DNA from: Fen-1364 sp049515135
Lineage (GTDB): Bacteria > Spirochaetota > Spirochaetia > SZUA-6 > Fen-1364
Length of the DNA stretch: 64,000 bases
Assembly: GCA_049515135.1 (NCBI GenBank)
Contig: JBEKUJ010000002.1
Location: forward strand, 248,001 to 312,000
Reading direction: 5' to 3'
A program made the translations under genes and the position numbers. Under the pieces are notes generated by a model that saw nothing but the letters and a program-made list of their open reading frames with translations, did not search any database and was not told where the DNA came from. The first letter of the stretch is position 1, and the number at the start of each line of letters is the position of its first letter. Shown one piece after another: positions 43,716-52,443 of the stretch.

Positions 43716-44729
43716 TCAACCAGCCTTCACAGCTTTCACGGCAACACTTTTGACGACCTGCGCAGCTTTTCTGCGTTCGAAGACCCTCTGCATCAGGCAA
43801 AATACGAAGACAAGAAAACCAATGACGATGCGGGTCCACCAGGAGTTCAGCGTACCCTCGAAAACGACGAGCACCTGGATTGTCCCATAGACGAGCACGC
43901 CGAGGACCGTTCCGAAGATATTCCCCGCGCCGCCGGTCAAAAGGGTGCCGCCAATGACCACGGTTGCAATCGTGTCAAGCTCCATCCCGCTTCCGTTCAA
44001 CCCGTAGCCGGAGAGCGTATACAAGGTAAACACGATCCCGCCCAGCGCAGAGCAGAAGCCGCTCAAGGCGTAGGTGGCGATCTTGGTGCTTGCCACCGGA
44101 AGCCCCATCAAAAGGGCGGACTGCTCGCTGCCGCCAATGGCATAGACGGTCCGGCCGAACTTCGTATAACGCGAGACGAAAAACCCGATCAGGACAACGG
44201 CGATCGCAATCAAGGCCCCTGGCGAGAGAAAATCGTTGGCAAAGACGAAAACCTGCGCGTGCGCCGCGGCCACGACGAATGGGTTTGTGACCGCGATCGT
44301 AAAGAGGCTGACGATGTAACACAGGCCTCGTGCCAGGTACAACCCGGCAAGAGTGACGATGAACGGCGGCAGGTCGAAGGTCTGGATAAGGTATCCCATG
44401 AACAGGCCCAGCGCAGTTCCCATGAGCAGAACGATCGGTATCACGAAGATGGGGCTCATGTGAGACTTTTCCAGGAGGCTCGCCGTGACCATCCCGGACA
44501 GGGCGAGCACGGCTCCGACGGACAGGTCGATGCCTCCCGATATGATGACAAAAGTCATGCCCACCCCAAGGATCAGCAGGAATGAATTGTCAATGAACAG
44601 GTTGAGAAAGTTTTGAAATCCGAAAAATCCCGGAAATGCGATGGAGCCCACGCTGAACATGACGATGAACAATCCAAGGGTGACAAGCACAGGAAGGTTC
44701 CTGAAGCCGGTAAAGGGTCTCCTGTTCAT
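43716..44729 (-). CDS. yjfF: Sugar ABC transporter permease (YjfF-like)
   Basis: Second membrane subunit of a BPD_transp_2-type sugar importer. The 337-residue protein has about eight or nine membrane helices, with the family signatures GVGMTFVIISGGIDLSVGAV and YAIGGSEQSALLMGLPVAST, and GGTLLTGGAGNIFGTVLG near the end. It starts at ATG 44729, overlapping the stop of the first permease (ATGA). Gene order matches the E. coli galactofuranose transporter ytfQ-ytfR-ytfT-yjfF. The C-terminus is a basic/Ala-Val tail. Confidence 0.9.
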   Translation of the reverse strand: MNRRPFTGFRNLPVLVTLGLFIVMFSVGSIAFPGFFGFQNFLNLFIDNSFLLILGVGMTFVIISGGIDLSVGAVLALSGMVTASLLEKSHMSPIFVIPIVLLMGTALGLFMGYLIQTFDLPPFIVTLAGLYLARGLCYIVSLFTIAVTNPFVVAAAHAQVFVFANDFLSPGALIAIAVVLIGFFVSRYTKFGRTVYAIGGSEQSALLMGLPVASTKIATYALSGFCSALGGIVFTLYTLSGYGLNGSGMELDTIATVVIGGTLLTGGAGNIFGTVLGVLVYGTIQVLVVFEGTLNSWWTRIVIGFLVFVFCLMQRVFERRKAAQVVKSVAVKAVKAG

Positions 44730-45748
44730 GTGGACAGCTCCCTCCGGACGAACACCTGCGCAATCCTCGCCCTGAACCGCGGGGACTGCAGAAGGCAGAC
44801 GGCCCACACGACGAGCGCCTTGACAACGGGGGCAACATCGGAGGGGACGCCGAATGCATAGATGGTCACTGTAAGGGTCTGGATGATCAGGGCGCCTACG
44901 ATGCTGCCCATGAGATAGAACTTTCCGCCGTTCAGGGACGTCCCGCCCAGCACGACGGCCAGGATGGCATCCAGTTCGAAGAGTCTTCCCGCGTTGTTGC
45001 CGTCAGCGTTCATGACGGTGGAGCACACAATCAGCCCGGCGATCCCCGCGCAAAGCCCGCTGAACGTGTACACCCAGAAGATGATGTTCCGGGAGTTGAT
45101 TCCGGCGAACCGGGCCGCCGTGGGGTTGATTCCCACAGCCTCGATGAACATTCCAGCCGCGGTCCGTCTGGTGAAAAGGTACGTCAAGAGCAGAACGAAC
45201 GCCACGATGTAGACGTCAAACGGGAGACCCACGACGTAGCCCTGTCCCAGGATGGCGAACGGTTTTGTGTACAGCCAGATCTGCATTGAGTTCGTGAACA
45301 GCATGGCGATACCGCGGCCGGCCACGAAAAGAATCAGCGTGGCAATGATTGGCTGCATGCCGATCCTTGAGACCAGCATCCCGTTCCACATGCCCGCCGC
45401 AGAGCATACCAGCAGCGCCGCCAGCATGGCCACAAGGATGGGGAATTTGGGGTGGCCGGCCAGATCTCCGCCTATGAGAATGGCCACCGCGCCGGCAGAC
45501 ACCGCCACGAGGGAACCCACCGAGATGTCGATTCCGTGCGTGGCAATGACCAGCGTCATGCCGATGGCCAGCAGCATGATGGGAGCGCCGTTTTTCAGGA
45601 TGTCGATCAGGTTGCCGTACAGGTGCCCTTCCCTGATCTCTATGTGCAGGAAATGAGGAGTGAAAAACAGGTTAAAGATCAGAAGGGCTGCAAGGGCAAT
45701 AAGGGCCCACGCGATATTGCTGCGGCTCAAGGATCTCCACCATCCCAT
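44726..45748 (-). CDS. ytfT: Sugar ABC transporter permease (YtfT-like)
   Basis: First membrane subunit of the importer, 340 residues. It has multiple hydrophobic helices, LAIGMTLVIATHGIDISVGSLVAV as the family motif, VEAVGINPTAARFAGINSRN as the cytoplasmic coupling loop, and GGTSLNGGKFYLMGSIVGAL near the C-terminus. It begins one base after the ATP-binding gene stops and overlaps yjfF by four bases, so the transporter genes are probably translated together. Confidence 0.9.
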   Translation of the reverse strand: MGWWRSLSRSNIAWALIALAALLIFNLFFTPHFLHIEIREGHLYGNLIDILKNGAPIMLLAIGMTLVIATHGIDISVGSLVAVSAGAVAILIGGDLAGHPKFPILVAMLAALLVCSAAGMWNGMLVSRIGMQPIIATLILFVAGRGIAMLFTNSMQIWLYTKPFAILGQGYVVGLPFDVYIVAFVLLLTYLFTRRTAAGMFIEAVGINPTAARFAGINSRNIIFWVYTFSGLCAGIAGLIVCSTVMNADGNNAGRLFELDAILAVVLGGTSLNGGKFYLMGSIVGALIIQTLTVTIYAFGVPSDVAPVVKALVVWAVCLLQSPRFRARIAQVFVRRELST

Positions 45749-45749
45749 A

Positions 45750-47276
45750 TCAATTCCCTCCCGCGATGGTCCGCATGATGTTGCTCTCGTTCATCTCGTC
45801 CCCGTTCAATTCGGCGACTTTTGCCTTGTCTCTCAGGACGGCGATCCGGCTGCTGCACCGCACCACTTCCTCCAATTCGGAGGAAATGAAAATGACGCCC
45901 TTCCCCTGTTTGGCCAATTCTAGGATCAGCTCCATGACCTCCAGCTTGGCCCCGACATCGATGCCGCGCGTGGGTTCATCAAGGATCAGCACGATCGAAT
46001 GGGTGGCAAGCCACCGCGCCAGCATTACTTTCTGCTGGTTGCCTCCGCTGAGCTGGCTGGCCCGGTTGTTCGCGCTCGGGGTCATGATAGCCAGAGACTT
46101 TATCATTTCATCCGCGATCTCTTGCTGCTTTCGCGGCGTGATGTATTTGGACACGCCGTTCCTGGCCTGCAGAGCCAAAATAATGTTTTCCCGGATTGTA
46201 AGGTCTGCAAAAATGCCCTCGTTCTTCCTGTCCTCCGAGCAGAACCCCATCCCGACCATCATTGCGCTCCGGGGGGAGTTGATAGCCGCTTTTTTCCCCT
46301 TGACCTGGATTTCGCCCTGGTTTGCGCCGTCAATGCCGAAAATGAGGCGCGCCATTTCCGTCCTGCCGGAACCCAGAAGCCCGGCCAATCCGAGCACCTC
46401 GCCTTCGTTCAGATCAAGATCAAAGGGAGCAATGGACCCCTGCAGCCCGAGATTCTTCACTTTGAGCAAGCTCTTTGCGTCCTTGTCTCCACCGACGAAA
46501 TCCCTCTTTATTTGGTCCGTGCTCGCGGCATAGCTGAACTCTGACAGCTCCTTGCCGAGCATCTTGGCGATCAAATCCAATTTCGAGATCTCTCCGGTCT
46601 TGAACTCCCCGACGAATTCGCCATTTTTCAGGATTGTGATCCGGTCTGAAATCTGGAACGTCTGGTCAAGGAAATGGGTGATGAAGATGACTGCCATCCC
46701 CTCGTCGCGCAAGGACCGGATGACCTTGAAAAGCTGCTCCACTTCAGTTTCATCCAGGCTGGAGGTTGGTTCGTCAAGGATGAGTATCTTGGAGGAAGTA
46801 TCGAGCACGCGGGCGATTGCCACCATCTGCTGAATTGCAAGTGAATATGAGGAGAGTATCTCGGTGACGTCGATGGCGATGTTCAACCGCTTCAGGATTT
46901 CTTCCGACCCCCGAGCCATTTTTCTCCAGTCGATTCTTCCGAAGCTTACGGGCTGCCTGCCGGCGAAAATATTCTCCGCAACCGACAGATTCGGGCAGAG
47001 GTTGATCTCCTGGTACACCGTGTTGATTCCCAGCTTCTGGGCAGCGAGAGGAGAGTCCGGGCGTATCGGTTTGCCGTCCAGCTGTATCTCCCCTGAATCC
47101 TGCTCGTACACTCCGGTAAGAACCTTCACAAGCGTGGATTTCCCGGCACCATTCTGGCCCATGATGGCGTGGACCTCTCCCTTGAAAAGGCGGAAGTCAA
47201 CACCTGAAAGAGCCTTCACACCGGGAAAGACCTTGGTGATCCTCTTCATCGACAGGATTGGCTTTTCTTCAGTCAT
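45750..47276 (-). CDS. ytfR: Sugar ABC transporter ATP-binding protein (YtfR-like, two ABC domains)
   Basis: A 508-residue protein with two fused ATPase domains, typical of ribose/galactose-type importers. First domain: Walker A GQNGAGKST, Walker B ILILDEPTSSLD, with a weak signature (SLAIQQMVAIA). Second domain: variant P-loop LLGSGRTEMARL, signature LSGGNQQKVMLARW, Walker B VLILDEPTRGID. The family tolerates the altered second P-loop. It follows the binding-protein gene after a 150-base gap holding a hairpin. Confidence 0.93.
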   Translation of the reverse strand: MTEEKPILSMKRITKVFPGVKALSGVDFRLFKGEVHAIMGQNGAGKSTLVKVLTGVYEQDSGEIQLDGKPIRPDSPLAAQKLGINTVYQEINLCPNLSVAENIFAGRQPVSFGRIDWRKMARGSEEILKRLNIAIDVTEILSSYSLAIQQMVAIARVLDTSSKILILDEPTSSLDETEVEQLFKVIRSLRDEGMAVIFITHFLDQTFQISDRITILKNGEFVGEFKTGEISKLDLIAKMLGKELSEFSYAASTDQIKRDFVGGDKDAKSLLKVKNLGLQGSIAPFDLDLNEGEVLGLAGLLGSGRTEMARLIFGIDGANQGEIQVKGKKAAINSPRSAMMVGMGFCSEDRKNEGIFADLTIRENIILALQARNGVSKYITPRKQQEIADEMIKSLAIMTPSANNRASQLSGGNQQKVMLARWLATHSIVLILDEPTRGIDVGAKLEVMELILELAKQGKGVIFISSELEEVVRCSSRIAVLRDKAKVAELNGDEMNESNIMRTIAGGN

Positions 47277-47367
47277 CCCGTGCCTCCTCTGGCGAAATCA
47301 TATGCAGCCACGTCGATTCGTCAACCCCCCGATGAAGACGGCGACATGAAAGATCGTTCTCAAAGGC

Positions 47368-47403
47368 AGGACCACCCCGGAGGAGACCCCCCGAAGTGGT
47401 CCT
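47368..47403 (-). other. Intercistronic hairpin between ytfQ and ytfR
   Basis: AGGACCAC (47368-47375) pairs with GTGGTCCT (47396-47403) around a GC-rich loop. There is no T-run on the minus strand. Such hairpins after binding-protein genes often block 3' exonucleases and keep the binding protein in excess over the transporter. Confidence 0.5.
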
Positions 47404-47428
47404 GAACTGTATACCGAGCTCTATTTCG

Positions 47429-48403
47429 TTAGTACTGCCGATCCGGAAGGGCGGCAGCGGCATTTGTCGCGTCGAACTGGCTTTCGATGGTCCAGATCCG
47501 CGCGGGGAGCTTCTTGCCGTCCCTGAGATCATGGATGGCCTGCACAGCCTGCGGCCCAAGCAGGGGGTTGCATTCCACGGTGCAGTTTGCCTCCCCAGCG
47601 ACGATCGCCTGGAAGATACCCTTCACGCCATCGATGGAGATGATCGTGATGTCTTTGCCCGGCTGGAGGCCGGCTTCCTTGATGGCCTGAATGGCGCCAA
47701 GGGCCTCCTGATCGTTATGCGCGAAGAGAACCTGGATTTTCGGGTCGGCTTTCAGGAAGGCTTCCATGACCGCCTTTCCCTGAGTGGAGGTGAAGTCACC
47801 GTCCTGAGAGTGATTGATCTTCCAATTGGCATGAAGTTTCTGAACGTTTCGGAAACCTGTCGCTCTATCAACGGCGGGAGCCGAACCGGTAGTTCCCTGA
47901 ATCTCGGCGAAGTTGATTGGCGTGGTTCCGTCATCGATGCCCTTGCCCTTCAGGTACGTTTCAAGCCAGTGGCCAACCTTCTCCCCTTCCTTGACGAAAT
48001 CAGACCCCATGATGGTCATCCTGTACTTCTGGTCTGCCGTCGCAACGTCCCTGTCGATCATGATGACCGGAATCTTGGCCTTCTGAGCTTCCTGGAGCAC
48101 AGGGCCGTACCCGGTTTCAACAAGAGCGGTAAAGAGGATACAATCGACCTTGCGCGCAATAAAGGACCGTAAGGCCCTGATCTGGTTCTCCTGCTTCTGC
48201 TGCGCGTCCGAATAAACCATCACAAGGGTCGGGTCCCCGCTGATTGCATCCTGGACAGACCGCGTATCGGCAGTTCTCCATTCGCTTTCGGAGCCGATCT
48301 GTGAAAAGCCAACAACCCACGTCTTGGGTGCTGCAAAGGCGGCAACTGAAAGTATCGTCATCGCCACCGTTGCCAGCACCAGAATCCTTCTCCAGTTCCT
48401 CAT
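47429..48403 (-). CDS. ytfQ: Periplasmic sugar-binding protein (YtfQ-like)
   Basis: A 324-residue substrate-binding protein (Peripla_BP_4). The N-terminal RRILVLATVAMTILSVAAFA is a signal peptide ending AFA-APK. The mature part matches E. coli galactofuranose-binding YtfQ closely in pattern: VGFSQIGSESEWRTADT, QQKQENQIRALRSFI, ELQGT-like EIQGTTGSAPAVDRATGF, SQDGDFTSTQGKAVME, FAHNDQEALGAIQAIKEAGL, PGKDITIISIDG. A galactofuranose or similar sugar ligand is inferred. Start ATG 48403 follows AAGGAGGAG. The leader holds two hairpins. Confidence 0.9.
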   Translation of the reverse strand: MRNWRRILVLATVAMTILSVAAFAAPKTWVVGFSQIGSESEWRTADTRSVQDAISGDPTLVMVYSDAQQKQENQIRALRSFIARKVDCILFTALVETGYGPVLQEAQKAKIPVIMIDRDVATADQKYRMTIMGSDFVKEGEKVGHWLETYLKGKGIDDGTTPINFAEIQGTTGSAPAVDRATGFRNVQKLHANWKINHSQDGDFTSTQGKAVMEAFLKADPKIQVLFAHNDQEALGAIQAIKEAGLQPGKDITIISIDGVKGIFQAIVAGEANCTVECNPLLGPQAVQAIHDLRDGKKLPARIWTIESQFDATNAAAALPDRQY

Positions 48404-48440
48404 GAAGACTCCTCCTTAGAAAAAGTTCCTCTCTGATTTC

Positions 48441-48508
48441 CCTTTTCCGCGCTGGCGCCTGCCAGCAGGGAAAAGCCTGCAAACACCTCTCCCGTCACTC
48501 AATGACGG
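48441..48508 (-). promoter_or_regulatory. Two hairpins in the ytfQ leader
   Basis: Hairpin 1: GCTGGC-GCCT-GCCAGC (48451-48466), extended by CTTTTCC on the left and GGGAAAAG on the right. Hairpin 2: CCGTCA-CTCAA-TGACGG (48492-48508), a 17-base palindrome suited to a dimeric regulator. They lie between the stop of the exported-protein gene (48561) and the ytfQ start. Either RNA attenuation or an operator for the AraC-type regulator is possible. Confidence 0.5.
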
Positions 48509-48560
48509 ACACTCAGTCGATTCTCTTCTTTATCCTGCCTTTCCTCCTTCAGCTTTCCCA

Positions 48561-49199
48561 TTACGGGGCATTCAAGTACTTGTATAGTTTCTGGTTGGTC
48601 AATACTTTCTCTACGTCGAAGTTGAGCGGGCCGATAACCGTAGTGACCTTGTGGCTGGCATTCATGAGCTGAATGGTGTTGTTGATTGCGATGATTCTCA
48701 CCTTCCCTTTCCTGTCGAGAACATCGCCGTACTGGATGTCTTTCTCGTCCCCATCAGCATTTGTATAGATCTGCCTGCCCAGATAGGGCCCAACGACCAA
48801 CTTATCCTTGAATTTCGGGTCTGGGTTGCTGGCGGTCCCCTTCGGGAAAGTGACCAGCTTCGGCTTGCCTTTCAGGAGGTCTGACACCTTTTTGATGACG
48901 TCTCCCGAATCAGGTCCGTGGATTTGGAACACCGCATTGGGGTTGTCGGACGGCGTCACCTCTATCCAGTCCCTGTCCACGTTGACGCGTATTTCAGCGT
49001 TGCCGGGAATTTTGTCGCCAACCTTGACCACGACCCAGTCGCCCGAGCCAACGCGATAGCTGATGTAACCGGCATCAGTCTCCGAATAGAGTCCCACGCA
49101 CGTCACCGTTCGTGCCTGAGCGTTGACAGCGCTTGACGCTGCCGCCGCAAACACCAGGACGGCAAACAGGACCGCCCACCCTCTCAGAGTATTGCTCAT
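48561..49199 (-). CDS. Exported protein of unknown function in the sugar locus
   Basis: A 212-residue protein with a signal peptide (WAVLFAVLVFAAAASSAVNA, then QA). The mature part is beta-rich: YISYRVGSGDWVVVKVGDKI, PGNAEIRVNVDRDWIEVTPS, later VVGPYLGRQIYTNADGD and a C-terminal KVTTVIGPLNFDVEKVL. The first half slightly resembles FecR-type beta domains, but I cannot assign it. It lies between the tandem binding lipoprotein and ytfQ on the same strand, so it probably shares their expression. Start is ATG 49199 after GGAGGG. Confidence 0.65.
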   Translation of the reverse strand: MSNTLRGWAVLFAVLVFAAAASSAVNAQARTVTCVGLYSETDAGYISYRVGSGDWVVVKVGDKIPGNAEIRVNVDRDWIEVTPSDNPNAVFQIHGPDSGDVIKKVSDLLKGKPKLVTFPKGTASNPDPKFKDKLVVGPYLGRQIYTNADGDEKDIQYGDVLDRKGKVRIIAINNTIQLMNASHKVTTVIGPLNFDVEKVLTNQKLYKYLNAP

Positions 49200-49354
49200 G
49201 ACGTAAGCCCTCCGCTTTCCTCGCGTAGAAACCGCATTCGAACTCGGACTTTGCTTCATTGAAGCATATCTCAAAGTCGGCTGTATTTAGACGAATCAGC
49301 TATTTTGGGCACTTTTCGGCCCAACGCGGGCCGGGAGGCCGCGCGGCGGCAGGA

Positions 49355-51232
49355 TCAGTATTTTCTGTATGGCAGGACCCGGCTGGCAACTTCCGCCGGG
49401 AAAACGCTCTCAGCGGTGATGATGCGCACCGGCAGGGTCTTCCCCGACTCGTAGTCCTTGACTGCCTTCATGAGCTGAGGCCCCAGCAAGGGACTGCACT
49501 CCACGGTGCAATTCAGCTTGCCGGCGATCATGGCCTTGAAGGCGCCGCGCGCTGCATCGACGGACACCACCACAATGTCCTTGCCCGGCTTCAAGCCGGC
49601 CTCTTCCATGGCTTCGATAGCGCCCAGGGCCATATCGTCGTTGTGCGCGAATACGGCATCGAACTTCTGGTAGCGGGCCATAAGATCCCGCAGGATCTTG
49701 CGCATGACCTCCTTGCCGACGGAGCGGAAAAAATCCCCGCTCTCGGAGGCGATGATGTGATAGTTGGGATGATCTTTCAGCACTTCCAGGAACCCCACCG
49801 TGCGCTCGATCGCGGGGGCCGAGCCGATGGTCCCCTGCAGTTCGACGATGTTGATACGCCTCTTTCCGTCGTCCTTGCCGACCTTCCTGAGGTAATCCAC
49901 GAGCCACCGTGCGGAGCGGCGGCCTTCTTCCGTGAAATCGGATCCCATAAAGGTGATCCACAGGGATTCATCCTTCACGTCCACCGCCCTGTCGGTAAGG
50001 ATCACTGGGATGCCGGCAGCCTTCGCTTCCCGCAGCACCGGCTCCCACCCGGACTCCACCACAGGGGAGAATGCGATAATGTCCACCTTGCGGGCGATGA
50101 ACGACCTGATTGCCTTGATCTGGTTTTGTTGTTTCTGCTCCCCGTCCACGAATATCAAGTCGATCCCGGCTTCCCGGGCTGCCGCTTTGATGGACTCCGT
50201 ATTCGCCACGCGCCATTCGCTTTCTTTTCCGACCTGTGCGAACCCCAGAATGGTCTTGTGTTCAGGGTCACGGAGCGGCCGCGGCGGCCCGTTCAGCTCC
50301 CCGGCGGCAATGGTCTGGGGCGTGACGAGGCTGGTGCGCAGCAGCATCCTCTTCGGGATGCCCGTCTCGTGATGCAGGATGTCCATGGCGTAAATGACTG
50401 CTTCCTTCCCGCCGGTGGGGCAGGAGAATGTGGCGGAGAGAACACCGCTTTTCACCAGGTCGATTCCACCGTGCGGTCCCGGCAGGCCGTCGATACCCAC
50501 GAAGCGTATGCCCGTGAGGCCCAGCTTGATGGCTGCGCGGTAGGCGCCGTAGGCCATGGCGTCATTCTGCGCAAAGATCACGTCGGGCGTCTCGTTTCCT
50601 CGCAGCCAGGCTACAAGCTCATCCTCAGCTTTGTCGCGCAGCCAGTCGCCAATGATGGTGCCGACGATGGAGATGTTGCCGGCTTTTTCGACGGCCTCGC
50701 TGAATCCGAGGTTCCTGTCCAGAGTGGGCGGAGAACCGGACCTGCCCAGGATCTCCATGACCTTCCCTCCCTTCTTCCCCAGGAGGTCCGCCACGTACTG
50801 GCCTGCCTGCTTGCCGATGAGCCTGTTGTCCGGACCGATGTACAGGGTGTAGTCATAGCCAATCACCGAACGGTCCAGCAGGATCACGGGAATGCGCTTG
50901 TATGCCTCCGCGATGACCGGGGTAAGCGCCGCTGCGTCGTTGGGCGAGATGATCAGCAGGTCGATGCCGTAGTCGAGGAGCTTCTTCACGTCCTGAATCT
51001 GCCTGGTGCTGGAATCAGCTGCATCGGTGAACACGACGCGAAGGTTCGCGTAATGAGCCGCTTCACTCTTGATCTCCTCAGACATGTTGATCCGCCACGG
51101 CTCTGTGAGGTTGGCCAGGGAGACCCCGATCACGTACTGATACGCCTGGTCAGCGACGCGGTCCCTGCTGCACGAAGCCAGGGACCCAAAAAGCAGGGCG
51201 GAAACGAGCGCTGCAGCGCAGAATCTGCTCAC
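49355..51232 (-). CDS. Tandem double sugar-binding lipoprotein (sensor partner candidate)
   Basis: A 625-residue protein with a lipoprotein signal (ALLFGSLASCSRD, lipobox LASC) and two full Peripla_BP_4 domains in one chain. Domain 1 (about residues 33-325): IGVSLANLTEPWRINM, IIGDWLRD, FAQNDAMAYGAYRA. Domain 2 (about 330-625): LGFAQVGKESEWRVANT, EQKQQNQIKAIRSFIARKVD, FAHNDDMALGAIEAMEEAGL, LNCTVECSPLLGP. Domain 2 closely follows the YtfQ-like protein at 47429. The GTG start overlaps the response-regulator stop (GTGA) and follows AAGGAGG. Its coupling to the two-component genes suggests a membrane-tethered signal-input protein. Confidence 0.88.
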   Translation of the reverse strand: MSRFCAAALVSALLFGSLASCSRDRVADQAYQYVIGVSLANLTEPWRINMSEEIKSEAAHYANLRVVFTDAADSSTRQIQDVKKLLDYGIDLLIISPNDAAALTPVIAEAYKRIPVILLDRSVIGYDYTLYIGPDNRLIGKQAGQYVADLLGKKGGKVMEILGRSGSPPTLDRNLGFSEAVEKAGNISIVGTIIGDWLRDKAEDELVAWLRGNETPDVIFAQNDAMAYGAYRAAIKLGLTGIRFVGIDGLPGPHGGIDLVKSGVLSATFSCPTGGKEAVIYAMDILHHETGIPKRMLLRTSLVTPQTIAAGELNGPPRPLRDPEHKTILGFAQVGKESEWRVANTESIKAAAREAGIDLIFVDGEQKQQNQIKAIRSFIARKVDIIAFSPVVESGWEPVLREAKAAGIPVILTDRAVDVKDESLWITFMGSDFTEEGRRSARWLVDYLRKVGKDDGKRRINIVELQGTIGSAPAIERTVGFLEVLKDHPNYHIIASESGDFFRSVGKEVMRKILRDLMARYQKFDAVFAHNDDMALGAIEAMEEAGLKPGKDIVVVSVDAARGAFKAMIAGKLNCTVECSPLLGPQLMKAVKDYESGKTLPVRIITAESVFPAEVASRVLPYRKY

Positions 51233-52437
51233 GCTGCTCCTCCTTTCCTGTACTCCACGGGGGAGCGGCCGAAGACGCGCTTGAACGCGCGGCTGAAGTA
51301 GTGCTGGCTCTGGTAGCCCACGGCCTCCGCGACCTCGTAGACCTTGACGGCCGGATCACTCATGAGGAGGACCGCCTTGTTGATGCGGACCCTGGTGAGG
51401 TAATCCACGAATGAGAAGCCCGTCTCCCGCTTCAGGAGCCTGCTCAGGTAACCGGGGCTCACCTGCACCGTCGCGGCCACCTCTTCCAGGGTCAGCTCGG
51501 GCTTGCCGTAATGGGAATCGATGTAATTCTGCGCTTGAAGAACAAAGGTGCGATGGCCGCTGCGCCGCGCTACCTCTGAGCTGAGGCCCTCATAGGTCTC
51601 TGTCAAGCCGTCCGGACCGTCTGCGGTGGAGGCGTGGGCGATCACCAGCGCATGCGCAAACGAGCCGGCTGCGCGCGATTCCACGCTTTCCACCGCTTTC
51701 GTCCAGGCCGGGCCGGCAGGGGCACCGGTCAGCGCGACAACGTCGTCCTGCTCGTCAAGGAACACGGAGACGGGAGGAAAATCCTTGAAAGCCTCCTCGA
51801 CGATCCGTTGCACAGCAAACAGCTCGATCCGCCTGTCTTTCTCCTGGGGCAGCTCAGCCGAGACAGTCCTCTCCATGATGCGGATGAGGGAGACCATGCG
51901 GTACCCGACGGTGACGATGCCCAGGAACGCGGCCTGCTCCTCGATTTCCGAATGGGACAGGCGGCCGCGCACCCAGTCCCGGAGAAGCTGCTCGCGAAAA
52001 ATAGGCATGTTGCGCTCCAGCTGCTCCTGCGCCCAGCTCAGGTAATGCCTGCGCCTGCGGGCAGCCGTGAGCTCCTCCTCCGCCCGCACCAGCACGGAGG
52101 ACAGGACGTCCTGGGGTACGGGCTTCAGCACGTACTCGAACACCTTGAGCTTGAGGGCGCGCTGCGCGTACTCGAACTCATCATGCCCGGACACAACCAC
52201 GATGACGCAGTCCCTCCAGACGTCGTTGATCTTCTGGATCAGGTCCAGACCGTTCAGGAACGGCATGCGCACGTCGATCATCAGGATGTCGGGCTTTTCC
52301 TTCTGCACCAGGGCGAGAGCTCTTTCCCCGTCTTCTGCTTCCGCCACCACCTTCATGTCCGGGCGGATGCGTTCGATGGTTGAGCGAAGGCCTCGGCGGA
52401 TCTTGGGCTCATCATCCGCGATCAGGACTTTCCACAT
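51229..52437 (-). CDS. AraC-type two-component response regulator (YesN-like)
   Basis: A 402-residue transcription regulator. Residues 1-120 are a receiver domain: IADDEPKIR acidic pocket, phosphoacceptor Asp in ILMIDVRMPFLNG, Lys in VLKPVPQD. A middle helical region follows. The last 100 residues are an AraC DNA-binding domain with two helix-turn-helix units (LEEVAATVQVSPGYLSRLLK and VYEVAEAVGYQSQHYFSRAF) ending in GRSPVEYRKG. It lies six bases after the kinase stop and overlaps the tandem binding protein. The most likely target is the ytf transporter operon. Confidence 0.93.
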   Translation of the reverse strand: MWKVLIADDEPKIRRGLRSTIERIRPDMKVVAEAEDGERALALVQKEKPDILMIDVRMPFLNGLDLIQKINDVWRDCVIVVVSGHDEFEYAQRALKLKVFEYVLKPVPQDVLSSVLVRAEEELTAARRRRHYLSWAQEQLERNMPIFREQLLRDWVRGRLSHSEIEEQAAFLGIVTVGYRMVSLIRIMERTVSAELPQEKDRRIELFAVQRIVEEAFKDFPPVSVFLDEQDDVVALTGAPAGPAWTKAVESVESRAAGSFAHALVIAHASTADGPDGLTETYEGLSSEVARRSGHRTFVLQAQNYIDSHYGKPELTLEEVAATVQVSPGYLSRLLKRETGFSFVDYLTRVRINKAVLLMSDPAVKVYEVAEAVGYQSQHYFSRAFKRVFGRSPVEYRKGGAA

Positions 52438-52443
52438 ATACGA

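Noticed and set aside
49259..51301. Long open frame antisense to the tandem binding lipoprotein.
   Set aside because: Shadow frame; no ribosome binding site or recognisable domain.
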